Notes: generated by a model from the sequence alone, not told the origin. A stretch of 64,000 bases of DNA from Colletes latitarsis (GCF_051014445.1 NC_135147.1:25758479-25822478), one strand, 5' to 3'; counted from the stretch's first letter, positions 47,706 through 59,239 are shown. Numbers and translations are program-made.

Positions 47706-47985
47706 CGCTGCAAACCTCGTTATTTTTACGAATCGAAGCAAATGGCACGCGCATATTTTCGAAATTTTTTACGAACCTTGTTTCCAGCAAACGTATTCAA
47801 ACCTTTTCAAACTTCGTTATTTGTCACGAATCGAGGTAAATGATCCTATGCACATATTTTGGAAACCTTTCGCCACGAATTTCGTCCTGTAACAAACGTA
47901 TTCGAGCCTCCGCAAACTTCGTTATTCCCACGAATCGAAGCAAATGGCTGCGTGCGCGTATTTTCGAAGCCTTCAGCTCGATAAA
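47706..47985 (+). repeat. Diverged tandem repeat, about 100-bp period, three copies
   Basis: The landmark cgttatt(t/c)...cacgaatcga(a/g)g(c/t)aaatg occurs near 47718, 47816 and 47920. It is followed in each copy by gcgcatattttcgaa/gcacatattttggaa/gcgcgtattttcgaa and an aacgtattc(a/g)a stretch. Confidence 0.75.
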
Positions 47986-50860
47986 ATTGATGCAAAACAG
48001 CAATCCGGGCGGGGGAGATTGCTCTTCGTATTCGACTCGAAGAGCACAGTAATGCATCCGGTGGATGCAGAAACAAAAGTCGGTTGGCGCCTCGACCGCG
48101 GGCCGTAAAACTCTTCGAGCCGACGTCTTCCATTTATTGTTAGAGCCGAAATCTAGGCCGCGAACCCAGAAAGCGAAGAGAAAAAGGAGGGACGAAACCT
48201 CTAGACGGGAAAGAGGCCGCGCGATGCAACCTGAAAGGCGCACAACCGACGAGCTTAGCGAGCTTGCGCGACCAGGAGGGAACGAGTCGGTGCACGAACA
48301 AAAGCAAAGAGAAAAAACAGGGTGCAAAACGAGCTTGAAAGATTTCTCATTGGATTCATTCGTTCTTCTACCTGTTCGCTCTATCCGCCCGCTCTTCGCT
48401 ACTTTCCCAACTTTAGCGTCTCGAAAGATCCCGTGTTCTCCGCGGAACTGTGTACCGTATCGTTTAAAGAAGGAGGAAGGGGGGGGGGAGAAGAGGAAAT
48501 TGGCCTAGACCAGCTTTTGGCACTCATCATGAAGCGCGGGAAAACCCTCGGTGTACTTTCTCCTATGTACATTTTCCTTTTTCTCGTTTCGACGAGAAAG
48601 TAGTCGAAAAAAACGTTAAATATTTGAACCGCGTCGAGACGCTGTCCCGAGCTTCAGCCACGGTTGGCGTTTCAATTAACGCCGTAATCTGCGTAGAGAT
48701 ACGTTACAAATCGTTGGAAAGGAAACTCCGGTATCCGTGATCTCTTTTTTCCTCGTTGAACAATCGTTGCTCGCGATTTAATTAACAGAGAGGGCAAACA
48801 TTATTTAGTAGAGACCCGGGATACGGCGTGCACTTTTACGAATCGATACCAACGGAGATTGTTTTCGTTCAGAGGCCAGGCAATTAAAGTCGACGGAGAA
48901 GAACAAGCATTTACGTAAGACGAGGGGCCACAAATTGCCCGGGGCCATGATAATTCGGAATTGTTTCCGCGAGGTATTCAAATCTCAAATTAAACATTCG
49001 CGAAATCTCAACGATGCAATTTTCTGCGTTCCCTTAAGTTTACCTGGAGAACGTACACGGGCCCTTCTGTCGACAAAGTTTATTTTGACAAGTCGGCTGG
49101 ATCCTATTTGGCTATTCCGAGCGACGCTGTTCGCGTACCTTGCCGCATAAATCGAACCAAATCGATGTACACGTTGCATCGTCTGTTTACGAAACAAATA
49201 TTGTTTCTCCATTCTCCTGCAAGCTTCTGGTTATATTTTTATCCCGCGTAAACGTCGTAGGTCCCGCAAAAATTCCGCGTAGTTTACCTTAATTATCAAC
49301 GTGCACTCGTTTGTCACTGTCCACCGTTCTTAGTCAAACGAGCACCCGCGATACATCTTCCTGTATTTGGTAAGCCTTAGTTTGTTCAGTGGACAAGATC
49401 ACGATCGACTACGTAGTCCAATTAATCGCGTGACTACGCGTTCCGTGTAACTAACGGACAATCCAACCTCCGCATACTTTGTACCACGCGTCGACAAACA
49501 CGTTCACTCGCGTTTCATGACTACGGAACGACCAACCGAGCCAACTGGTTTTGGCTTAAAGAACAAACAAGCCCCGGACGTTTGACCATTACCAGAAACT
49601 TCTTTCGAACGAATGGATCAAACGCTGGGGCGTCGGTTCGCGAGATAAATTCGAAAAGGGTACGATAAATGGATCGTAGTTATAACCGTGGACGTTTTGT
49701 TTGGTCTTTTTATTTTTAATCTATCGTTCCTAGGGATGGACGAGGTTTAAAGCTTGCCCCGTCATTCGGTACAACGTTGTTCGGTATGTTGCGAGCGGAC
49801 GCTGCCAAACGAGGTACACGTTTCGAGGATCAAATCGATTTCTGCTAAATGCAAAACTCGATACGGTCCACGGAGCACCGAGTAACGGACACTGTGTAAA
49901 ACGAATGACGCTGAAAATCTAATTACAGGCGATATAAAAGGGATTAACATGACGCCCGGAAACTGTGTTGCGGCACAGAATCACGATCGGATGCTGTGAT
50001 AATCTCTACCGCGATACGCCGCTGCTCTTGCTATAAATTAATATCCTACGAGCCTGGTAAAGGAAGGCGCCCACGCGATCTATTATACTAATGCAGTGGC
50101 CCGCGTGTCACGACAAACTCTACTTAAACGGTATCAAACGCACGTACGAACCGTGACGCGCGATAAACGTGTTTATCTTCAACGCTAACAATTTCTACAC
50201 GCGTAAATCTCAAGGAAAAAATTATCCCTAGATTAATTGTTGGAGGTGCTTCTGGTTGGCCAGGCGTTTAAACGATTTATTTATTAATTCGCCAAAAGAC
50301 GAAAGTTATCGATCGAAATGATGTTTTCTCGACGTTCGAAACGTGGCGCGAAAGCAACGAAATTACGCGGGACCCGAAATAAACCGGACGTTAGATCGCC
50401 CGGCGGTTTCCTGCGTAGATCGTTAATTATTAGTCTCTTAATCAAGGGAAGTGCGATTTCCAATTTTCGGGGGCTCGGTGCCGTGTCGCGGACCGGATTT
50501 CGGCTCGTCGGATCGATACAACGCGAGCCATTAAAGCTGCAGAAAAAACGGCCATTACTTTGATTAACCGTCATATTTCCTGGACGCCAATTCCTGAAAA
50601 AATCTCGATCGCAATTGGATTCGTTCGTCTTCGCGCACGTTCACCCGCGAATGTGATTAATTGAAACTTTTATCGATAGATTCTCCAACCGCCCAGGCGA
50701 TATCTTCACGGCAAATTAGGAAACGTATTTAAACGATTTCGAAGAGAAGCTAAGCGGCTAATTGATCGATTCGATTTCTGCACCGGTTACTGGCATTCGT
50801 GTAATGCAATTGTGATTATAAATGGGGGAATACTTGTTTCTTACAGCGAAATATTTAAGG
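47986..50860. other. No gene recognised
   Basis: Open frames at 47.8-48.6 kb (up to 167 codons on minus, 147 on plus) overlap each other and include the tandem repeat, so they are unlikely to be genes. The rest shows nothing specific. Confidence 0.4.
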
Positions 50861-50863
50861 GTT

Positions 50864-51225
50864 TAAAACACACCATGTATTGTGCTTATATTGTTATTAA
50901 AAGTCTCCATCGATGTTATAAATTGAAAGGGAAAAAACTGCTTTGTAAATACAAGCAACACACTGTAACATTTGATAAAAATGAATGAAAAAGATTCGTA
51001 AAGAGTATGTTTCTCTTCATTATAATATAAAAATATACGAGCTTAGAATACACACCGTGTATCGTTTATATTGTTATTAAAGCTCTCCATCGATGTTATA
51101 AATCCAGCGAAAGGAACAACTTTGTAAATACAAGTAACGAGAGATTTCATTTGATAAAAATGAATGAAAAAGGATTCATAAAGAACAAGTTTCTCTTCGT
51201 TATAATATAAAAATACATAAATGGG
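50864..51225 (+). repeat. Tandem duplication, 180-bp period, two copies
   Basis: ttatattgttattaaa at 50887 and 51067, then (a)gtctccatcgatgttataaa, ctttgtaaatacaag(c/t)aac, catttgataaaaatgaatga and tttctcttc(a/g)ttataatata. Copies are about 85-90% identical by eye. The 142-codon minus-strand frame over this region is a by-product. Confidence 0.88.
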
Positions 51226-52075
51226 AGCAACTGTATGTACAAGTGCTTTCTGGGAAATAAAAGCTCGATCGGATAACGTAGAAACGTGCTCTCCGCGACT
51301 CTTGAATTTATACGTATAAAACAATGTATGCGAGACTCCGATCGGATGGAAATGATCGTTATTCAACCTGTCCATTATACAAGATTTTTCCAGGGCTCGT
51401 TCTAGCGTGCATGACGATTCGAAAAAAAAAAATGGCAGAACGTCCTGATGCGATTTCTGCGTCCACGACAAATCAAACTTATAGAATAAATTTAGTTTGA
51501 AAGTCTCGATCGGCCGGTGAGGCGAAAACTAGGCTACGGGAGCTGTTCGCGAAAAGGATCAGCGTTGTTAATATCCAATCGCAAAAAGGAGGCAGGAACT
51601 CCGGGGGATCGCGTGTTTTAATACAGTTGCAGGCGCTTCCCTTTCGTAAAGTTGTAACAAACTACCATCTCCCACGGAAGTTTCCAAATTCTGCACTCGC
51701 AACTCGGTACGCGGCTTCGAGTACGCTCAAACTTGCAGATTCTTTCCTGCTTCGAATACCCGGCCGAGGGATGTTTAACGTAATCGTTGCAAACGCCCGC
51801 GGAGGGCGTCGACGACGCGATAAGGGCGCCGGGACGACCTTCCAACGGCAATTAATTTAGCTGAAATTGAATCGAACCGAGGTCATTAGAATCTGTTTAC
51901 CGTAACCGACGACTAAATCGCGTCGCGCTTGAAAATAATTTAATTAATTCTCGCGCCCGTGGTTCGCGCGCTCGGCCGAACGACATCGAACGAATCCAAA
52001 CGGCCACCTCGATCAATACCGGGCTTTGGCAAATTTTATTCGCGATCCACCAATAACTATTTCAGGTTCGCGAAT
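51226..52075. other. No gene recognised
   Basis: Overlapping 77-codon frames on both strands at 51.6-51.86 kb have no motifs. Nothing else is seen. Confidence 0.45.
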
Positions 52076-53215
52076 CTGTTTCGTTCGTAGAAACATTCGT
52101 GAATTAGAATCTACGAAGAAATGGTTTCGACTGACGAGCAGAGACTGAATCTGGGTTTAGAACCTAAATATTTTATTTGTTGATCGGGAGTGAAATCTTT
52201 TTCGATGCATTATGAGAGAGCTTTTGAAGAGATAAAAATACCTGGTACTTCTGCTGACTGAAAAAATTGGTATCAATGTCTTAAAATAGAAGTCTGTTTC
52301 TTTCTGAAACCAGTTTCAACGCAATTTTTTATGTCTCGTTCGTAGAAACGTTCGTGAATTAGAATCTACGAAGAAATGGTTTCGACTGACGAGCAGAGAC
52401 TGAATCTGGGTTTAGAACCTAAATATTTTATTTGTTGATCGAGGAGTGAAACCTTTTTCGATGCATTATGAGAGAGCTTTTGAAGAGATAAAAATACCTG
52501 GTACTTCTGCTGACTGAAAAAATTGGTATCACCGTATTAAAATAGAAGTCTGTCTCTTTCTGAAACCAATTTCAACGCGAAATAAATTCGTTTAAGGAGA
52601 TAAAATGATTCGTCTCGAATGGGATGGCTTTGTTAGATTCCTGAATTTACGTCTCGTTCATAGAAACGTGAATTAGAAATCGCCGTATTAAAATAGAAGT
52701 CTGTCTCTTTCTGAAATCAGTTTCACCGCGAAATAATTTCGTTTATGGAGATAAAATGATTCATCTCGAATGGGATGGCTTTGTTAGATTCGCGAATTTA
52801 TGTCTCGTTCGTAGAAACATTCGTGAATTAGAATCTACGAAGAAATGGTTTCGACTGACGAGGAGAGACTGAATCTGGGTTTAGAACCTAAATATTTTAT
52901 TTGTTGATCGGGAGTGAAATCTTTTTCGATGCATTATGAGAGAGCTTTTGAAGAGATAAAAATACCTGGTACTTCTGCTGACTGAAAAAATTGGTATCAA
53001 TGTATTAAAATAGAAGTCTGTCTCTTTCTGAAACCAGTTTTAACGCGAAATAATTTCGTTTAAGGAGATAAACAGATTCGTCTCGAATGGCTTTGTTAGA
53101 TTCGCGAATTTACGTCTCGTTCGTAGAAACGTGAATTAGAAATCGCCGTATTAGAGTAAAAGTCTATCCCTTTCTGAAACCAGTTTCAACGAGAAATAAT
53201 TGCGTTCGATGATAG
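52076..53215 (+). repeat. Higher-order tandem repeat, arrangement A-A-B-A-B
   Basis: The landmark tcgttc(g/a)tagaaac begins copies at 52081, 52336, 52654, 52805 and 53117. Three are long A units (52081, 52336, 52805) sharing attagaatctacgaagaaat, gagactgaatctgggtttag, atgcattatgagagagcttt and acttctgctgactgaaaaaa. Two are short B units (52654, 53117) that jump from gtgaattagaaatcgccgta to the shared agaagtctgtctctttctga tail. A to A (469) and B to B (463) distances agree, so an A+B pair was duplicated as a block. Confidence 0.9.
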
Positions 53216-53938
53216 AGAAAGATTTGTCCCGAATAGGTTTGTTTTTCGCGTATAAAAATGGAGTTACTTTCGCGATCGACGAACGACAAGCTCCATCGAC
53301 GGAATCATAAATACGTATCGCTCATATCGTTGAAACGGAACTAAGTTGACACCGCTCGGGCATCAATCACTCGCGTGGCGTCGCTTCCGAGGAAAAACCC
53401 AGACAAGATTAATCGTCCGCCTTTTTTTCCGCCGTTCGAAGCTTTATTTCTGCGATTCCATCGGGGTCGTTGCGTTGGTACCATTAGAAAATTAGAGGGG
53501 AACAGAGAGACCGGGGTTAAGGTTGGCGAAAAAGGTAGAAAGAGCAAAGGGCACTCGACTATGGAGACTGGGCGAGCTTACCGGGGCCGTTTTAGCGTGC
53601 TTAGGGACACACCGCGTTATCCGACAACCATTTTCCCGTATTCAGCGCTTATCTAACGCTATCCAGATCCATTCGTCGGCCCGTACGTACTCCCAGCTTG
53701 CCCGAGGAGGACCTCGTAAAACATTATAACCATTGTCAGTCCCTCGTTACCAATATCTGGCCAGGCTTCTGGAACTACGCCGCCGTAAACGGTTACGAGT
53801 ACGTGGCTTTTTCTGCCTCTATTTCGGCAACAATTGCAACGACACAGTTCTCTACCGTCGGTTTTTTGCGCCACTTAAAGGCGGAGACTCATGCAGAATG
53901 GCAAAACGAGATATTTGGCAATTTTTTTACATCGTAAG
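53216..53938. other. No gene recognised
   Basis: Frames at 53.34-53.94 kb (up to 93 codons) overlap on both strands and match no known family. Confidence 0.4.
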
Positions 53939-54345
53939 GATTCGATGAAACTTTTCACCACTTTACAGGTATATTCTTTAACGTTTCGAGATACAAATAT
54001 ATTTTTTTCGTTACGTTTTATCCACTTTGGATGAAATAATAAATGTTATTCCTTATGTCCATGGCGTTGATCGACGATACAGGACTCTGAACAGAGAAAA
54101 ATGATTCTTGCAATAAACTTCTAATTTAATTAATTATTATTATGAAGACGACGCATAGTACTATTTTCGTCGTTCGATTTTTTATTCCAGATCAAAGGAA
54201 AAAAATGCTGGACTCCACACAAGGAATAACGTTGATTATTTCGTCCAAGGTCGTTAAAACGTAACGAAAAAAATATATTTGTATCTCGAAATGTTAAAGA
54301 ATATACGCGGAAAGTGGTGAAAAGTTTCGTCGAACCCTTATGCTC
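53939..54345. repeat. Inverted repeat (fold-back) element, about 120-bp arms
   Basis: The left arm (about 53939-54060) and the reverse complement of the right arm (about 54214-54340) share cgaaacttttcaccacttt, gtatattctttaac(g/a)tttcga, gatacaaatatatttttttc and gttacgtttta, then cttgga(c/t)gaaataat and gttattcctt. The inner 150 bases are unique. Both arms can be read as MKLFTT...VYSLTFRDTNIFFSLRF. A third copy lies at 43.92-44.01 kb. Family unknown to me. Confidence 0.88.
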
Positions 54346-56425
54346 TAAAAAAATTGTCAAAATATCGCTTCTCGTTTTAAACACTCGTGCACGTTGAAAA
54401 TATCCAATGCAATCTACGCTTCGCTGGCTAATCGTTCCTCGACGTCGAACATTATTGACCCATTAGTATTCCCTGTACCGGATAGAATTTTCTACCTCCG
54501 TAATTCGTCGATTTGCAACCATCGGTCGATCGTTGGAAACACGACGAATCCTAGAATTGGATCGTTAAACCAGAGTCGGATAAAAACGTAATGGGGATGA
54601 GTTTTCTTCCAAGAGACGTTCCGGGTAAAGCCGATAATTACCAATATTCGAAAAATCGTGAACAGGCGCGAACAGAATTGTTCGAAAATCCTTGGGAGGC
54701 AGAATTTTCGAGGTCTCGTTAAAAATTTTAAACGGGCTCCTCGCTCGAGCAAAATAGAGTCGCGTCAACGCAACCGGGGCGCCGTATCATGTCGCGTTTA
54801 ATATTCGTTGAACTTGTATCATAACTCGTAAATTTGGCCGCCGGCCTGGCAAAAGTAACTTCGGTCAAATATTTGTCGCCGGAAATTATTCATGAGAAGA
54901 GACCATTCATCGACCCCTTCCAAATTGACTTCAGACGGGTCGAAACGCAGCTAATTCTGATTGAATTCCGGGGTCCAGCGAGGCCGGCAATCGATCGAGT
55001 AAACACTCAAACAATATACAAACACCGATACGCGAATCGACCAATTCGACGACACACGGTGCCGACGATCGATCGCCGAAAATCCCAGAAAATTCCATTT
55101 TTACCGAAGCCTCTCGTACTCTTCATGGGAAATTCGAAACGAACGTATTAAAAATTCTATTCTTATTTTCAGCTTCCAAATGATTTTGGAACACCGTAAT
55201 AGGAACAGAGATTAACCATTTCCCTTCATTTCAGTCTCGCAGAACCTTAGAGAGGGATTACACCAAATTAGAAACGTTTAATACGTTTTAACACATTTTC
55301 CGCGAGCTACTCTATCTTTATCCTGATTCTACGGTCCCGGAGAGTCCTCGAATTTTTTCGACGAAACGTTGAAATTAATTTCAAAGGGTACGAAGAAGAC
55401 GCGACGAACGGCTGTAATCCTTTTCTCGTTCTCAGGGTTCAAGGAGGTTATCGACGTCGTTTGTCGAGAAAGGAGAGCACGGTGTCACGTGCAAGGCTGC
55501 GTGTCGCCTCGACGTCGAAGCGGTTTTCCAGGGTGTAGGTGGTTCCCAGGAAGGATGGGAGAGTACATTTTACGTGTCGCTTCGATCCTTCAAGGGGTCC
55601 GTGGGGTAAAAAACCGAGGAGCATGGTGGATCGAGCGAATTGATTCGTCTCGTAGGAGCCCCGAGCTCGCCACGTTACAAAGCGTAAAGATTTTCGGTGT
55701 CGAAGAGCTCACCTCCGCGTCGATAACCTCCTCTGTTGCTTGGCATTTTAACGACCCGGCCCCTGCACTCTGTTTTACTTAAGGTCAACGTTTCGCGTAC
55801 GGATAGAGAAGGAGATACGGTCATCCCCGCGGTTAAATCGCGCAAAAGTAGTTGATCGTTTCCAGGAATTCCTTGGAATATCTCTGGACGGGTTTTCCTC
55901 GAATCGAAAGAGAATAGTAAAATTTCATTCCGACTCGAATGCCTGGCGCAAAGTTGCTTTCCCTTTCGTGCGTTTTCCATCGTGCAGTAATTTAGCTGGA
56001 AAGTCATCAACAGCGAATTAGACCGTAACGGAGAACGAGATATCCAGCGGCGAACACGTGGATACGAGTAATTGACAAGACCATTTTCCGCATGCATCTG
56101 TTCAGGGAAATTGAGCATTGTTACGAAACGAATAGAGGAACCATAGGCGGCGCGGTTGCGAGTACGGTCACGAACCCCGTTATTTTATTTCCAGCCAGAG
56201 ATGCCAGAAAGGCACCGAAGGTGCACTCTCACACTATGTCGGATCACGCGTACGTGAGCTCGTGGAGTTTCGGAAAGTCGACAAAGGCAAAATGACGCAT
56301 GCCCTCATTCTCGATTCTCCGAGGTTGCCCGAAGTAATTTCGGACCGCCTCGTGGGAGTCGAGAGAGAAAGGCTCACACTTCCCTTCTCGTTCTTGAACA
56401 ACTAATATCCAACCTCCTGTCAACA
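54346..56425. other. No gene recognised
   Basis: CpG-rich frames at 54.8-55.15, 55.37-55.78 (137 codons, plus) and 55.68-56.12 kb (147 codons, minus) overlap and show no domain. A 67-codon plus frame at 56092 ends just before the satellite array and is also unrecognised. Confidence 0.4.
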
Positions 56426-57560
56426 GGTCTCCACTGGCCTCTGCTGACCGCTGCTGACCACTCCTGTTACTTCTGACAACGTATAACGATTACTACTGGC
56501 TTCTGCTAACCTCTGTTGGTCTTTGCTGATCTCTGTCAGCGTGTGCTTGTCTCTGCTGAACTTTCCTGGCCTCTGCCGAACGCTACTGACCACTGCAGGT
56601 ATTTCTGATAATGTATAACGATTAATACTTGCTACTGCATACCCCTACAAGTCTCTGCTTGCCTTTGCAGCTTTCTGCTTGCCTCTGCATGCCTTTGCTG
56701 GCCTCTGTTGACCACTGCTGACCACCTCTGATGCTTCTGACAACATATAACGCTTACTACTTGCTACTATTCGCCCCTGGTGATCTCTGTTTGCCACTGC
56801 TGGCCTCTGCTGACCACCGCTTATATTTCTGACAACGTACAACGATTACTACTGACTTCTGCTAACCTCTGTTGGTCTTTGCTGATCTCTGTCAGCGTGT
56901 GCTTGTCTCTGCTGAACTTTCCTGGCCTCTGCCGAACGCTACTGACCACTGTAGGTATTTCTGATAATGTATAACGATTAATACTTGCTACTGCATGCCC
57001 CTACAAGTCTCTGCTTGCCTTTGCAGGTTTCTGCTTGCCTCTGCATGCGTTTGCTGGCCTCTGCTGAACACTGCTGACCACTCCTGATGCTTCTGACATC
57101 GTATAACAATTACTACATGCTACTGTTAGCCCTTGCTGATCTCTGCTTGCCACTGCATGCCTCTGCTCGTCTCTGCTGACCGCTGCTGACCACCTCTGAT
57201 GCTTCTGACAACATACAACGCTTACTACTTGCTACTATTCGCCCCTGCTGATCTCTGCTTGCCTCTGCTGGACTCTGCTGACCATCGCTTATATTTCTGA
57301 CAACGTACAACGATTACCACGACTCCTGCCTTCCTCTGTTAACCTCTGCCAGCCTCCCCTGGCCTAAGCTGGCCTCTGCTGACCGCTGCTGACCACCGTT
57401 TATATTTCTGACAACGTACAACGATTACTACGACTCCTGCCACCCTCTGCTGACCTCAGCCAGCATCTCCCGACCTAAGCTGGCCTCTGCCAACATCTCC
57501 CGACGTCAGCTGACCATCGCTGACCATCGCTGACCACTGCTGACCGTTGCTGACAACTTG
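56426..57560 (+). repeat. CTGCTGACC-type minisatellite array, left arm
   Basis: A pyrimidine-rich array of short degenerate units (ctctgctgacc, ctctgcttgcc, ctctgctggcc). It is punctuated by about nine copies of ttctga(c/t)aacgtataacgatt spaced 90-140 bases. A longer block starting ctaacctctgttggtctttg recurs at 56506 and 56862, a higher-order period of about 356 bases. Frames of about 65 codons on the minus strand (MYVVRNIS..., twice) merely follow the repeat. Confidence 0.92.
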
Positions 57561-57720
57561 TGACATAATGTAATATAATATAATATGTTTATATGTATTA
57601 AAGTGTTGTATAATGTAAATCTATTGCAATAAATGATATAATTTCAAAGTATTCAATGTGTTCTCATCATTTTTTACCGTCTTTTTCCTCTCCAAATCAT
57701 TCTCTTACCTATAAGATGCG
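57561..57720 (+). repeat. Unique-type block at inner edge of left satellite arm, with AATAAA
   Basis: An AT-rich block joining the minisatellite to the 78-bp array. It includes gtattaaagtgttgtataat, AATAAA at 57628-57633, atgatataatttcaaag and tgtgttctc. The same block lies in reverse orientation at about 58350-58515. Confidence 0.85.
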
Positions 57721-57779
57721 TACCACCTTCTTCGCAAGTTCACCAGCATTTTAGAAATGTTCCGGGGACTTTGGAAATC

Positions 57780-58320
57780 CGAATTTGACCTTGACCTTGA
57801 CCCAGTTTCGAAAGTGGGTCAAGGCCATTCGAATCTTAGAAAAATTCTCCGGCCGCTTCGAAAATCCGGATGGCCTTGACCCAATTTCGAAAGTAGGTCA
57901 AGGCCATTCGAAATTTTAGAAATCTTCCGGCCGCTTCGAAAATCCGGATGGCCTTGACCCAATTTCGAAAGTAGGTCAAGGCCATTTGAAATTTTAGAAA
58001 TCTTCCGGCCGCTTCGAAAATCCGGATGGCCTTGACCCAGTTTCGAAAGTGGGTCAAGGCCATTTGAAATTTTAGAAATCTTCCGGCCGCTTCGAAAATC
58101 CGGATGGCCTTGACCCAATTTCGAAAGTGGGTCAAGGCCATTTGAAATTTTAGAAATCTTTCTGGCCGACTTGGAAATCCAGATGGCCTTGACCCAATTT
58201 CGAAAGTAGGTCAAGGCCATTCGAAATTTTAGAAAAATTCCGGCCGCTTTGGGAATCAGGATTTGGCCTTGACCCAGTTTCGAAAGTGGGTCAAGGTCAC
58301 CGGCATTTCAGAAAACACTC
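57780..58320. repeat. 78-bp tandem repeat with internal hairpins, about seven copies
   Basis: The landmark tggccttgaccca recurs exactly 78 bases apart (57871, 57949, 58027 and on), with diverged edge copies to about 57785 and 58315. Each unit carries tggccttgaccca, ttcgaaa, tgggtcaaggcca, a 13-bp inverted repeat around a 10-base centre. Units with 'gtaggtca' have one mismatch. Because 78 is a multiple of 3, the minus strand is open in two frames through most of the array (26-residue repeats such as LDPLSKLGQGHPDFRSGRKI). I judge these frames to be by-products. Confidence 0.93.
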
Positions 58321-58344
58321 CGGGCACTTTGGAATTCTAGTTTT

Positions 58345-58515
58345 AAGCAGAGAAACGGTTTCTTATAACTAAGGGAACAATGGGGAGAGGAAAAGAAAGG
58401 TAAAAGTGACGAGAACACATAGAATTCTTTGAAATTATATCATTTATTGTCATAGATTTAGATTATACAAAGTTTTAATACATGTACATCATGTTAGAAG
58501 TTGTTAACAAAGGTC
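58345..58515 (-). repeat. Unique-type block at inner edge of right satellite arm (inverted copy)
   Basis: The reverse complement of this block aligns with 57561-57720: tgtattaaaactttgtataa, AATAAA (TTTATT at 58443-58448 on plus), tgatataatttcaaag, atgtgttctcg and tttcctctcc. Identity is roughly 75% by eye. Confidence 0.85.
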
Positions 58516-59239
58516 AGCGTGGTCAGCAGGGGCCAGCAGAGGTCAGCAGAGCGATGCGGGGGCATGCAGAGACTAGCAGGGGCAAGCAGTAGCAAGTTGT
58601 AATCGTTATACGTTGCCAGAAGCATCAGGGGTGGTCAGCAGAAGCCAGCAGAGGTTGGGAGAGGCTGACAGTAGCAAGTTGTAATCGTTGTACGTTGTCA
58701 GAAGCATCAGAGGTGGTCAGCAGCGGTCATCAGAGACTAGCAGAGGCATGCAGTGGCAAGCAGAGATCAGCAGGGGCGAATAGTAGCATGTAGTAATTGT
58801 TATACGATGTCAGAAGCATCAGGAGTGGTCAGTAGTGTTCAGCAGAGGCCAGCAAACGCATGCAGAGGCAAGCAGAAACCTGCAAAGGCAAGCAGAGACT
58901 TGTAGGGGCACGCAGTAGTAAGTATTAATCGTTATACATTATCAGAAATACCTACAGTGGTCAGTAGCGTTCGGCAGAGGCCAGGAAAGTTCAGCAGAGA
59001 CAAGCACACGTTGACAGAGATCAGCAGAGACCAACAGAGGTTAGCAGAAGTCAGCAGTAATCGTTATAGGTTGTCAGAAATATAAGCGATGGTCAGCAGA
59101 GTCCAGCAGAGCCAAGCAGAGATCAGCAGGGGCGAATAGTAGCAAGTAGTAAGCGTTATATGTTGTCAGAAGCATCAGGGGTGGTCAGCAGTGTTCAGCA
59201 GAGGCCAGCAAACGCATGCAGAGGCAAGCAGAAACCTGC
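58516..59239 (-). repeat. CTGCTGACC-type minisatellite array, right arm (inverted)
   Basis: The same satellite as 56426-57560 on the opposite strand (ggtcagcagaggccagcag on plus), with the same spacer (aatcgttatacgttgtcaga) and the same higher-order block (cgttgacagagatcagcaga, gttcggcagaggccaggaaa). It is shorter than the left arm and ends at an A16 run at 59240-59255. Confidence 0.92.

Noticed and set aside
47824..48327. 167-codon minus-strand frame
   Set aside because: Overlaps a 100-bp tandem repeat and a 147-codon plus-strand frame, with no recognisable domain.
55430..55600. Exon-like stretch on either strand (for example minus-strand LGTTYTLENRFDVEATRS)
   Set aside because: No adequate splice acceptor or donor pair, no family match, and competing frames on both strands.
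56426..59239. CRISPR-like reading of the repeat arrays
   Set aside because: Units are degenerate, contiguous and without unique spacers, and the context is eukaryotic.
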